Shown here piece after piece: positions 21,780-33,022 of a DNA stretch of 64,000 nucleotides. Each line of letters opens with the position of its first letter. Positions within the stretch are counted from its first letter, which is position 1. The translations under genes and the position numbers were made by a program. This DNA is from Rhodosporidiobolus odoratus (taxonomy: Eukaryota > Basidiomycota > Microbotryomycetes > Sporidiobolales > Sporidiobolaceae): positions 558,001-622,000 of the forward strand of contig JAOANU010000012.1 in NCBI GenBank assembly GCA_034387635.1, read 5' to 3'. The notes under the pieces are model-generated. The model was given only the letters and a program-made list of their open reading frames with translations. It ran no database searches and had not been told where the DNA came from.

Positions 21780-24429
21780 CTATCCCGTACTATATACTTT
21801 CACGTACCCAACCTCCCAGTACGCCTCTGCGAAATTTGCGGGATCAAGGACGTAGTCGGAACAGGTCGCGGCAGCGGAGGAACAAGTCGAGGCGGCAGAC
21901 CAGACCTGCGGAAGAGGAGATGAGGCATCGGTACCGGAGGAAGGGAAGGCAGCGGGCTCGCGTAGCGAGAGTATCACAGTATGGACGGGAACAGGAGAAG
22001 ATTGGAGTGGTTGAATGCGAGGAGGACGCGGTAGAAAGGTGGAAAGCTCACGCCGTCTGCACCAGCCCAGTCTCCGCTAACAGAGCACAGCCAACCTAAG
22101 CTCGTCAGTGCCCCTGCAATAAAAGCCGAAAGAGTGCGCCGATGCTGGGTGCGAGCAGACTGGAAAGACAGAGGAGAGAAGAGCGCTTACCACAATGTCA
22201 CATCTGCGTCCGCGAGGAATCGTTAGCTGCATTGCTTCATGCTCACGACAGGATGACAGAGCGCACCGAACACTAGAGTCTGGTCTCCGAAATAACTCGC
22301 AATGTCGCAGCTGCTTTTCGGCCAAGTCGCGCTGGGTCTTCCCCACGCTTTCGAGTCGGGAGATCCAGAGGCGATGTTATCGGGTATGTCGGGACGGGAC
22401 CTGCGGGACATAACGGGTGAATGGGGAAGAGTTCGGCGTGAAGCGCAAGCAAAGTCGGCGCACCAGAACCAGATGGAGATAGCGTCTGCCGTAAACTCGG
22501 TGACGAAGACGCCGCCGCCTGCACACACACACACACATACGGAGTCAGGACTCGCCGAGGGAAGCAGTATACAGGGGTCCTCTGGCATACCTGCAGCGTT
22601 GAAGGCTTCGCCATAATTCCCCTTGGCTGTCTCGGCATAGGAACATCCGGCGTTTCCATCGTTGTTAGCATTGCAGTCGTTGCTGTAGGACCAAAACTCG
22701 TGATGAGCTATGGTCTCAAAGGCAAGGACAGCGGAGGAAGCGGAACGCACTTCGCTGCAACAGCTGTACCAGCTATGTCGACTCCGCTATCCTGCTTGCA
22801 GTCCGAATCCTTGACGTGCAGCGTGTACTGGTTCGTATCTTCGACATTAACTCCTTCCAGGATGTCTCTGCAGATAGAGAGAGACGAGTTAAATGCAAAC
22901 GGAAAAGATGGATTGAGAAGGTCCGGCTGTGAAGCTTTGCTGCCAGGAGGGCGGCATCACCGCACAGAGAGCCGGACGTACATTTCACCATTGTTTGGCC
23001 AGTCACCCCCGACAGTCCACCAAGCTGGCCAGGCTACGGAATAAATGGGAGAACACCCGTCAGCTTCTCTCTTAGGTCGCGGATTCACCGCCGGTCCGTA
23101 CCAGTCCCACTCCGACAAGGGGGGGGGGACACGTACTGGCGCACCCAAAAGGCATCCGAATAATGTCCGCGATGACTATTGATCCGATCTTCATCGCTTC
23201 ACTGGAAGCGATACGTATTGATTTTCGTGTGCCACCCACATCTAACTTGGTGGTGTTGTCGACTTTCTGCATAGCGGCGACCTGATCAGCCCGAAGCCGG
23301 GGGACATCCTCGCCATGATTCAGGTGCAGAGAGGCGGAATTTGCAGCCGGATTAAGGGCGGCATGATTCTGCAGGAAGGCACTGGTCTAATGAACAGGAC
23401 AGAAGGAAAAGACGTACCATCATGGCCGCCTTGTCGCTGGTAGATACGAGACCAGCTGACTTGGCGTCGTCGAGGGAAACATACTCGACCTGGCCTGCGA
23501 GAAGCCGCGTAAGGATGGACTGGATCCAGAAAGGGGCGCGAGAGCTGACCGTGGGTGGGATCTGCACGTCGCGTTTGAGGGGTCAGCTACAGCAGCTGCA
23601 GAGCTAGACGAGGGAAGGTCTGGACTGACCAGAAGCTGTAAAGAAGTCCCAGCCATCAAAGAACGTATCGCCTTGGTGTGACACCAGCAGCTTGTATGGG
23701 CCGGTGTTCTTTGAGTCGTCCGCACCAGCAGTCGGAGAGGCTGAGCTACCGCCACCACCACCACTGCTACTCTTGCTTGGCGAGGCGGCAGGTTTACTGC
23801 TTCCTGCAGGAGCAGAAGCTTTTGAGGCAGCCGAAGACGGTTTAGAGGAAGACTGCGCAGGTCCATCTTCCGATAAGCTAACAGGGAAGGTGTGAGAGAA
23901 GGGGAAGGGTGGAGCACGCACCGAACCTCCAGCGTTGCTCGCCTTTGTCGTGCCCGCTCCTCCTGTCCCTCCAGCCGCGCTCCCTGCACTCCCTGTAGTG
24001 TCACTACCGGTCGAGGCATCTCCGTCCCCGCTCAAGGCGTAATATAGACCGACCGCAACGCAGAAAACCAATATTGCCATGCCGGCGTGAAGCACTTCTT
24101 TTCGCTGCTTCTTGGTGAGATGCGTGGCGTCGTCGTCAGAGTCGGAGGAGCTGCTCTGCTCGACGGTATACGGATAATGTTCAGCTAAACTCCGTCATCA
24201 AGCAAGGACAGCGCAAGAGTGAGCGTACCGATGAAGATGAACCATGGTGTTTATGCCGTCCCTTCTTCCGATGCGAAGGGTGTCGCCGCCGCCGCTTCTC
24301 AATACTGGAAGAATCGGAAGAGCTTGGTGCTGAAGAGGTGGAGGAGGAGGAAGAGGTGTCGCCGTCGGAGTCGGAACTGAAGGACGACCAAGAGTCGCTT
24401 CGCGGTCGATGGTGGGCATGCCGACCCAT
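21780..24429 (-). CDS. Membrane-anchored GH16 family beta-glucanase-like enzyme
   Basis: ATG 24429 begins MGRHAHHRPRSDSW, a Ser/His/Arg-rich cytoplasmic head. One membrane span (MAILVFCVAVGLYYALSG) and a Gly/Ser/Thr-rich stalk follow, so it is a type II membrane protein. The GH16 fold is then spread over many small exons: GPYKLLVSHQGDTFFDGWDFFT, GQVEYVSLDDAKSAGLV, VWPAWWTVGGDWPNNGE|IDILEGVN with the catalytic ExDxxE built across an intron, NQYTLH, YGEAFNAAGGGVFVTEFTAD, ISIWFW, WGRPSATWP, VTLCGDWAG and the final FAEAYWEVGYVKVYSTG. Fungal GH16 proteins of this type cleave or remodel mixed beta-1,3(4)-glucans at the cell surface. Exon borders around 23130-23640 and the first intron donor are uncertain. 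Introns hold a 10-G run and a CA microsatellite. Confidence 0.83.
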
Positions 24430-24761
24430 CTCTGAGTTTTGTACGAAGCAGCCAAGACGCGTCCGAGCAGTGCAGCGTGAACAGAAGCGCCCACGAAGCG
24501 CCAGCAGCGCGCAGGAGGTGGTGTCCGGACTCCCCGCGGAAGGCGCACTCTGTTTCGGACTGGGGAAGATCTGGCTGCGTAGCTTTCCTGCTGGGAAGCA
24601 CGGCAAGGACAGCGGGCAACGGTGCGCACATTCGTTGCAGCACGAGATACGGAAGGACGCGTACATACACAGGATCGCTTCCAGCTTCAACGACAAGCGA
24701 ACGCGACGACACCTTCACCCGACCTTCACCCGCTTACCCATCCCCTTTCCACCATCTAGGG
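24430..24761. other. Intergenic: GH16 upstream and bHLH 3' flank
   Basis: 332 bp between two minus-strand genes. No additional gene was recognised. Confidence 0.45.
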
Positions 24762-27700
24762 TCATAAAGCCGCCTCAACCTCCATCGCCTCCTGCTGCTG
24801 TTGTTGCAGAGCCGCCTGACTAGTCCGGGTCGACCGGCGTTTCGGAGTGGCCTTCTCGCTGGCGGGGTCGCCGGTGGTAGAGGTGGATAGCGTGGACCGC
24901 CGGGAAGGTCTGCGACTGAGAGCCGTAGGAGCTTTCGAATCGAAGTCGAGGTCTTCGTCTGCGAGCGCGTGCAAGAAGGAAGGTTAACAAGGAGACCATT
25001 CCGGGGCAGAAAACATGGCGAGAAGGGAAAGGCGCAGGAGGATGCATACGGTCCAAGCATGGCAGAGACGGCAAGATGAGGTGGAGTGACACGTACAGAA
25101 TGCCAGATTCCCCGCAGCCCTTTCTTCCTTGTCCATCGCGTCTAGGTCGAGGTCCAAGCCAGGGACTTCCTCCTCGTCTTCCTCCAACTCACCCAGCCCC
25201 GCCGCCTGCCTCAACACCCCAATCTGCGACCTCAACGCCACAATAGCCCTGTCCCGCCTCTCTATCCTCTCCCTCAAGATATCGAGGTACTCATTACTCC
25301 TCCTCAACAGCGCGACTTTGCTCACCCCCTTATTCGGATTCGTAGGGTCGAGCTCACCATGCCTCTGTCCTCCAACGTTCCCATCCCCCGGTCTTCGATC
25401 TGATTCGTCCGTATACGGCAGGATAGGTGGGAGGAGGATCCGGAGTTCGTCGAAGCAGAGTTTGAGCGAGTCGCGCCGTTTTTGCTCGGCGAGTTTGTGG
25501 GAAGAGCGTCGAGTGTCGGCGCCTCCAGAGGCGGCTGCGGCTTGCAAGTGAGAGGAAGTCGAGGCAGGGAGGCCAAGCAGAGAACCGTCACCCGAGAGGA
25601 TGTTTTGATAATTGCTTTTCGCGGCAAGGCGAGCTTGTGCATCGGGAGTAGTACCTGCAGCCAGAAGTCGTTCCAGGGTACAGTAGCAACGATTAGCTTC
25701 TGCTGCCAAGCCAGAATGGGAAAAAAGCGCGGGCGCACCACTGGGCAGCAACTTTCTCTCCTTGTTTCCCGCCGCGCCCGTTCCCGCTCCCGCCCCTGTC
25801 GCCGCACTCGCTGGCGCCGGCGCAATCTTCTGCGGCGCGCTCGCCTTCTTTGTTCCTGCGCCTGTTCCTGCAGCAACCGCTTTCCCCTTGCCCTTGACAT
25901 CCACTGGCTTGATCGCCGGACTGGGGTTTGTCTTCGCGGCTCCCCCTCCTGCAAAAACTCCTGAAGTTGACGAGGAACCTTTACGAGGGCGGGCTGCTTT
26001 CCCGCTTGCTGGGACGGAGGAGGCCGGAGAAGAGGTCGAAGCGGAAGGGAGGGGAGGGGGGAAGAAGGCTTCTTGCATCTGTGCATCGATCGAGGGGTCG
26101 TTCGAAAAGTTCGGGAGGGGCGCGAAAGTTGAGGAGGGCGTCACGGCGGGGTCGGGAAGGCCACCGAGGAAAGGTAGGGTTGCTTCGGCTTGCGGGAGGA
26201 GCGCAGGACTGTTATGCAGTGACGAGAGAGCCGAGGAAGTAGGGTCATACTGAGGGGTGGTGACAGGACCGAGAGCGGGCGAAAGGGAGGAGAGCGAGTT
26301 GGGGTCGAAGTCGGACGGGAGGTTCATGAAGGATGAAGGGGTCAACGGAGCTGCATGACCCTGCTGTTGCTGCTGCTGCAGTGAAGAACTGAGATGCTGG
26401 AGGTGCTGCGGGATAGCCGACGGTAGCGGGGGCGGCCCCATGGGTTCGTGGTGATGCGGCTGTGATGCTGGAGGCTGAGACTGAGGGGGAAGCATCGCAT
26501 TGCGCGATTGGGCTTGGAAACTCTGAGGCGGTACCGGAAGTCCCTCCGAGACCTGCATCGCAGATGCAGAGAGGTCCACGGGAGAGGGTGTATCGATGCT
26601 GGCAGCACTCGCTGAAGCGGAAGACGACCCTCCTGGCAACGTCGCGGGCCTGCCGTTCCCGCTCGACGGTCCGAGGAAGGGACTGCTTGTAGCACTCTTC
26701 GTACCTCCAGCGCGTTTCTCCAAGCCGGCGCCAACGCCGCTGCTCGTTGTCTTCCGCCTTCGTCTTTCTGCCCCCGCATCGGTTGGCTTGATGAGAGGGC
26801 TAGGGCGGCTCTTCTTACCCGTCCCAGCACTTGCACCCCTCCGTCCTGCGCCTGCTCCAGTGTTCGCGCCTGAATCGCTTGGTCCCATTCTTGGTGACGG
26901 AGACGGCATGTAGCCCGAAGGGGATTGCGGTGGGGGAAGCTGAGTTGATAGCGCACCGACGCCATCCACGAGGCCTTGAAGCGAATTGCGGTGGGTGACG
27001 AGGCGAGCCGCAGGAGTGTCGGAAGGGTAGAGGTGCGGGCCCAATGCAGGCGAGGTGAGAGGCGGGAAGAAGTCGGCGGGAGAGACAAATGGCATGCCTG
27101 AGCTACCGGGAACGGGACCGACGGAAGGAGGAAATGATGAGGCATTCGTGAAAGCGGAGTGAGGGGTCATGGCCGGTGACAGGAGGGGTGAGAATAGGTA
27201 CTACGGACCAAACGAGAAGGGTCAGGGCCGCATCAAGCCTGATAAAGTTGAGGCGAGTGACCACGTACCTCGTTCTCCCTATATGAGCCGTCCAGACTCG
27301 GCACTCCGCTACTTCCTTGCGCCCCGCCGGGCGTCAATCCCGGAGTTCCCTGTCGCTGCATCTGCGCCTGCGCCGCTGCGAGAGCCTGGGCATGCGCCGC
27401 TGCTTGAGCTTGCTGAGCTTGCGCCTGAACTTGAGCTTGTGCATTGACAAGCAGCTGCATTGCCGCGAGCTGGGCTTGCAAGGTGATCGGATTCTGCTGG
27501 CCTTGCTGAAGGAAAGGTGGCTGGGTAAGAGCATGTTGTAGGGCGGGAGTAAAGGCGAAGCCTGCCTGGAGAGGGGGAAGCGAGGACGCTGCATACTGAG
27601 ATTGGTGATAGTGGGAGGCTGAAACCGAAGAAGGGTAGGAAGGTGGGAGAGAGGAAGGCGGATAGTGCGCGCCTGGGCTCGCGTGGGTTGACGAGCCCTG

Positions 27701-28474
27701 CGAGTGAGGTCGCGATTGCGATACGGGCGGGTACGAGGGATGAGAGGAGGCTGGAAGCGGGGCGGCAGGACAAGGAGGTTGCTGCTCGTGCGAGGCGGAT
27801 AGGGTCGGCGTCGGCACGCCGCTACCACTAGTGACGGAGGATGTGAGGAGCTGACTGAGCTGATACTGAGAATCGTGGGGCGACTGCGCATGCCCCGACT
27901 GTTGTTTGCTTCCCGCATCCGGCGTCGAAGTTGAAGAAGCGAGGGGATGATAACCTCTGAGCTGCTCCGTCAGCAAATCCTGTGTATTCCGAGTCTCAGC
28001 CGCGCCCGCCCCTTCGTGCAACGAATTTCCTCCCGTCAGTGGGCTGCTCCCATTCACCCCCGCCGCCCCTCCCAGACTCGCAAAGATGGCCATCAACCCA
28101 TTGAGGTCCTGTCCTGTTGCCTGGCCTTGCTCCGTACCTGCCGGCAGTGACGCAACCGCGGCAGCAGGTGATAGTGCCCCGCCTGGCAGCGTGAACTGGG
28201 CTAACAGATCCTGGAAGTCACCGCCTGGAGTTCCTTCCGAGTCCATTTTCCCGTTGGCGGCTGCACTGCTCTCAGCGGAGACGGCGTGTCCAAGGGGCTG
28301 GTGCGCGGTACGTGGCGAGCTAAAAGTGGGGAAGAGGTCGTGCAAGTTCTGTACAGCGGGATCGGGGTGGCCAGCGAGTTCGGTTGAGAAAGAAGGAAGA
28401 GGGGAAGGTGCCGAAAAGTAATAGTTGAGCGAGGACTTGGGTGGTGACTGCGCTGCTGAGTCGGAATGTTGCAT
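24762..28474 (-). CDS. Basic helix-loop-helix transcription factor, Gln/Ala-rich
   Basis: ATG 28474 begins MQHSDSAAQSPPKS. The long N-terminal exon is Ser/Pro/Gln/Ala-rich, with an alternating Gln-Ala stretch near 27370-27480. After an intron comes PAMTPHSAFTNASS and a second low-complexity exon. A bHLH domain lies near 25200-25530: SHKLAEQKRRDSLKLCFDEL (basic region with the E-box-contacting Glu, helix 1), an extended loop rich in Asp, Gly and Pro, then KGVSKVALLRRSNEYLDIL (helix 2) and a short heptad-like extension. The last exon ends QQQQQEAMEVEAAL. It should bind E-box DNA as a dimer in the nucleus. The target pathway cannot be told from sequence; no leucine zipper or PAS domain is seen. 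Confidence 0.82.
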
Positions 28475-28982
28475 TCTACACAGTGCAAGTCGGGCTGACT
28501 TGTCCGAGGGGAGTTGAACCTTGAAGGGGAGACTGTCGAGATGAGACACGACTGGTGGTGAAGAGGGCGCGAGGCGTCAAGGGGAGGGCAGCAGGGTGCG
28601 CGGACGCAGTGTGGCGCAGGACCGGCGCCTTTTTCACTGTTGCTTTTGCTTGCGTGAAGAGAGCCGAGGTCGAAGTCGATTTGACAACTCCGGGCGACGC
28701 CGAAGCTTGAAGTTTCCGAAATCGCCAAGGGCACGGATACAATGCAAACAGCAGGCAGGCAGAGGCCGAGAGGGACGTACTTCCAAGCGAACAGACGGCG
28801 AGCTTCCAACGACGCATACGCAGTAACATACTCTCTTTCGTCCTGTTCTTCTGTATCTTTTTCCGAGGCAACTACGTTCCGCCCGACGAACCAGCCTAGG
28901 GAAAGCCGCCATTCACTCCGCACTCCCATGCACTTCGACCTGCGCACCGTCGCGCTTCCACAAACCCCTTCATTTGCCCTGC
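28475..28982. other. Intergenic: bHLH upstream and SRRM1-like 3' flank
   Basis: 508 bp between two minus-strand genes, probably mainly promoter and 5' UTR of the bHLH gene. No coding signal was seen. Confidence 0.45.
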
Positions 28983-30740
28983 TCAAGCGTCTTCTCCGCC
29001 CTCACTCCCGCTTCCATTCTTGCCCTTGCCGCCCCGACTGGCCAAAACCTTCTTCCTCAACAGCCCTTCCCTAAGTTCCGACTCACGCCGTGAGAGGTCC
29101 TGTTCGAACAGCAAAAAGCTGTCAGCACGCGCACGAGCCGGAGCGTAGGCATAGAGAAAGCGGCTATGAAACGAGGGACAATCCGCACCTCAGCCTCCTC
29201 TTTCGTCTTATTGTCCGCTTCCCATCTGCTCTTGGGCTTCTCAGCGCGACTACCACCACCACCGCGGACAGGTGAGCGACTCGGGCTCCTCCCCCCTCCC
29301 CTCCTTCTGACAGGCGACGCACTTCTCCCTCCCTTCTTGGTCCGGCGGTCCCGCTCATCCTCACTGTCATCGTACCTACGCCTCCTCGGGGGCGGACTAC
29401 GGGTGCGACTTCTACTCCTGCTGACCGAGCGCGAGCGCGAGCGAGACACTGACCGACTGCTACCTCTTCGCCTTGGAGATGGGGAACGACGGCGGGTCGG
29501 GGGTGAAGGAGAACGGCGACGCCGGGGAGAGGGAGAACGGCGATAGGACCGAGAGGGTGGAGAGCGGGAGCGGCGGCGAGATGAGGGGGAACGGCGTCGC
29601 GGAGAGGGGGAACGGCGGTAATTTCTTGGGGGAGGTGAGTGGGAGGGGGAACGGCCTCGGGGTCGCTGTAGGTGTGGACCAGATGTACATTCGCGTGGTT
29701 GTAGTTTACGGCGGGAACAGAAGAGATCAAGGGTCAGGAGGAGGCGAGCGTAAGAGTCGCATAAGGGACGGAGGGTAAGGGTTAGCTGATGCAGTTATGG
29801 CGAGCTGTCAGCCGCGGCGGGTCGAGGAAATAGGCGCACCCTATCCCGGTCGTCCCTGTACCCTCCTCCACCGCCTCCCCTCGAGCCCCAACCCTGATCT
29901 CTGTCTCTCCCTCCACCTCCTCCTGGCGGTCCACCTCTTCCACCGGATCCGCCATCCCTCCTGTCCTCAAACGCGCCCCTTCCACCCCGTCCGCCTTGAC
30001 CTCCGAAGCCTCCCCGGCCACCCCTCCCACCGCGTTCCCGTTCCCTAACCTCATTCATCTGCTCCTCCTTCCTTCTCTGAATCGCAAGTTCCTCCTCCCT
30101 TCGCTTCATCTCCCTCTTCTTCTCTTCCAGTAGCGCCGTTGGAACTTTGAGCGGGTTGGACTGAGCCGAGAGGAGTAGGTCCCAGAGGGGTTCCATGAAT
30201 TGGCGGGTTTTCGACTCGAGAAAACCGGTCAGAGACAGTTGAAGGGTTTTGGGGTCAACGATCTGCAGGACGGAGTCAGTCCGAGGTTGCTTCTGTGTGA
30301 CAGGGAAGTATAGCGGTAAAGGGTAAGAAGAGAGAGAGACGTACGGGGTTTTCCTGATCCTCCAACAGCGAGTGGATGTACTCGATCAAGACGTCGTCCT
30401 CGAACCCGAGCAGCTCGATGACCTTTTTGGCGATCCATGGCTTCATGACAGCAATCTCGACCTGAATGCGGGTATCAAGGGATGCAGTGAGTGAGGTGCT
30501 GCCTCGGAGGGGAAGGACAGAGGAGAGGGAGCACCTTTCGCATGTCAACCTTTGTATCGAACGAAGAGGGAAAGTTTGTCGATTTCAAGAGCTTTGCTTG
30601 CTTGTCCTTGTACTTGGGGTCCTGCAGTGGTGATGGGATGGTTATGGGATGAGACTCAGGAGGCGGAGGAGGGGACAGAGGATGAATGAAGGCAAGGAGG
30701 AGGAGGGACTGACCTGTGCTGCTGATACTCCATTGTACAT
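28983..30740 (-). CDS. SRRM1: SRRM1-like PWI-domain splicing coactivator (RS/RGG-rich)
   Basis: Starts MYNGVSAAQ, spliced to DPKYKDKQAKLLKSTNFP. Next is a PWI domain: VEIAVMKPWIAKKVIELLGF, EDDVLIEYIHSLLED, LQLSLTGFLE and FMEPLWDLLLSAQ. A coiled charged helix (EEKKREMKRREEEL) leads into a Gly/Arg-rich RGG region and then an Arg/Ser-dipeptide region (SRSRSRSVSRSRSRTRSPPP). The final exon reads DLSRRESELREGLL and ends at TGA 28983-28985. SRRM1 (SRm160) proteins bind RNA and DNA through the PWI fold and promote splicing and 3'-end processing. Middle exon borders in the RS region are approximate. Confidence 0.85.
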
Positions 30741-30890
30741 GTTTTGAACTCTGTATCGCTAGCTGCGCGAGTCTCTGTTTGTGCGAAGTGCGGTAATCAG
30801 ACGTTCTCCTCCTCTGAGCTCCTCCGAGAGTCTCTCTCGGGTCGCTGTTCTGGCTCTGGACTACTCTCAGTCTGCTTCCTGACAAACAGG
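30741..30890. promoter_or_regulatory. Divergent promoter SRRM1-like / MVP1-like
   Basis: 150 bp between divergent start codons. Both promoters must lie here or overlap the neighbouring 5' exons. No distinct motif was found. Confidence 0.5.
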
Positions 30891-32791
30891 ATGAGTAGCT
30901 TTGATCAGTCTAGAGGGTATACCATCCCCTCTGGCTTCACCCGTCAAGATTCGACCAACTGGCACACCTCAGACGCCTGGGCAACCTCATCGAATCCTCC
31001 TCCACAAGCTCATCTACCACCTCCTTCAGCCTTGTTCGCACCCGAGGATCAACCTTTGACCTCTACGCACACCACCCTCGATTACTCGGTCATTGAGCAG
31101 CCAGACTCGGGCACCTCGGCACCCCTCCCGCTTGGAGTGGGGGATGGCTTCACCACCAACTTGCTCAACCACAACCACGACGGAGGAAAATGGCAGCTCG
31201 ACCCGCAATCCAGGGTATCCGTCGTGCTGCAGGGTCAACTCGAGGGGTTTGTCCTCAAGCACAACGTCTGGACCATCATCAGCGACGTACGTTCCTCCTC
31301 CTCTCGTCTGGCGCCGTTCCTGCCATGTGTCGCCTACAGAAGCTCAATCATCTTCGCCCCTTCGGCGCAGAACGGCGTGTCGGTATCACGCCGCTACAGC
31401 GACTTCACCTGGCTCCTCGACTGCCTCGTCCGCCGATATCCGTTTCGCTTACTTCCGGCCTTGCCGCCCAAACGTATCCAAGTCAGCGGCCATTACCTCG
31501 CAACCGACGATCTCTTCCTCGACCGACGACGGAGGGGACTCGAACGGGCCCTGACCGCCTTGACACATCATCCGGTCGTGAAGCATGACGGCTTGTTGAG
31601 AGTCTTCTTGGAGGAACAGGGCGTGCGTTCTCCCCCTCTTAGGTAGCACGCCGTCAACCGATACTCAACATCACCTTCACGCATGCAGGACTTGACCATC
31701 TGGCGCAAACACAACCCCATCACCCTCTCTGAAGAATCAACCACCCGCGCCCTGTCCGGCACCGAAGAATCCTCCCTCCCGTCCGACCTCGACAGCCGCC
31801 TCACCTCCCTTCGACAGCGAATCACCCCTCTAGTCGAAGCCTGGACCCGCATCGTCTCTCATTCAGAGCGACTCGCCCATCGGAGGTTGAATCAGGGTGG
31901 GGAGTATAGGAAGATGAGCGAGGCGTTGCAGGGGGCGCTGACGGTAGAAAGGGAGGGGTGGAGGGTCAAGGAGGTTGAACGGGTAGAGAGAGAGGTTGAG
32001 GCGGCGGCGAAGGTTATGGGTGGGGTAGGGGAGACAGAGGAGGAGAGTGCGAGGCGGAAACTGGACGCCTTCGTGGAGGATGCCAAACGGGTACGCTCGC
32101 GTGCATCCACGTCCTCGCCCCCTGTTTAACAGATATGGAGAGGTGTGCTGACTCGAGAGATTGTTCGATGCGCCCAGCATCGCGAGATCTACATCAACTT
32201 GAGGGACCTTTTCCATCGACAAACAACGCTTGGTGTGGATCACATTGACAAGCTGAAGAAGCGAGTGGAAACCAATCTCTCCAAGGCACGTCTCTCCCTC
32301 CCATCCTTCCTCACATTCTGCCCATTCTCCCCTGTATACTAACCTTTTCCCCTCCCCAGCTCTCTATCCTGAACTCGACCACTCCACCACCATCAACTTT
32401 TGCAGCAGACGCTGAAAAGCTGACGAGTTTGGTGGAGCAAGACCAGCGCGAAATCGAGGGGTTGTTGCGGCGGAGAGCGTTTGTTAGGTGGTGTGTTTGG
32501 GAGGAGGTACGGTGGGGGATGAGGTGCAGTGAGTCTCGAAACCTCCACGCGGCGTCCCCTCCCCTGCTGCAGCTGCAAGTATGCACTGCTGTCTGCCATG
32601 CTGACTGTTGAGCTTATCGCGCTCCCCGCTCTCTTCCCTTCCTCTCTTGTCCTTTCCTTCCTTCCCCGCCTCATACAGCCTCCCTCCTCTCCCTCTCCCT
32701 CCGCGAATTCGCCTCATCCGAAACCTTGTATGCCAATGGACTGGGAAACCAATGGGGCGCTCTGAGCGAAGGGCTCGGAGTAATCGAATGA
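30891..32791 (+). CDS. MVP1: MVP1-like sorting nexin (PX-BAR)
   Basis: Starts MSSFDQSRGYTIPSGFTRQD. After a short disordered N-terminus comes a PX domain split by introns: VSVVLQGQLEGFVLKHNVW, GVSVSRRYSDFTWLLDCLV, RRYPFRLLPALPPKR (PI3P-contacting Arg/Lys), RRGLERALTALTHHP and LRVFLEEQG. A BAR-type helical region follows: DLTIWRKHNPITL, LRQRITPLVEAWTRIVSHSE, REIYINLRDLFHRQ, VDHIDKLKKRVETNL, FVRWCVWEEVRWGMRC|TSLLSL. The last intron (GTGAGT at about 32530) joins the final exon, which stops at 32789-32791. Mvp1/SNX8 proteins bind endosomal PI3P and act in vacuolar protein sorting and endosomal recycling. It lies immediately upstream of a second sorting nexin. Confidence 0.88.
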
Positions 32792-33022
32792 TCGGCGCTC
32801 CTCTCTTTCCTTGTCTCTTCCAGAATGCTTTCGCCTTTCTCCCTTCAGCTTTACTTGATCTCTAATGTGCTGGTTTCTGTCTACCAAGGTTCTGGTTTGA
32901 TGTTATCTTCTTGCCAGCCTCCTCGCCTATTCTACCATGTCGGTCTGCGTTGTTCTTCCTGCATTGGTTGCAATTCTTAGTCGTTCTTGCCTGCTCTCGA
33001 TCGCTCCAGCTGCAGCGCCAGC
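32792..33022. other. Intergenic: MVP1-like 3' flank and VPS5-like upstream region
   Basis: About 230 bp between tandem sorting-nexin genes, extending into the proposed first intron of the VPS5-like gene. No separate gene was recognised. Confidence 0.4.
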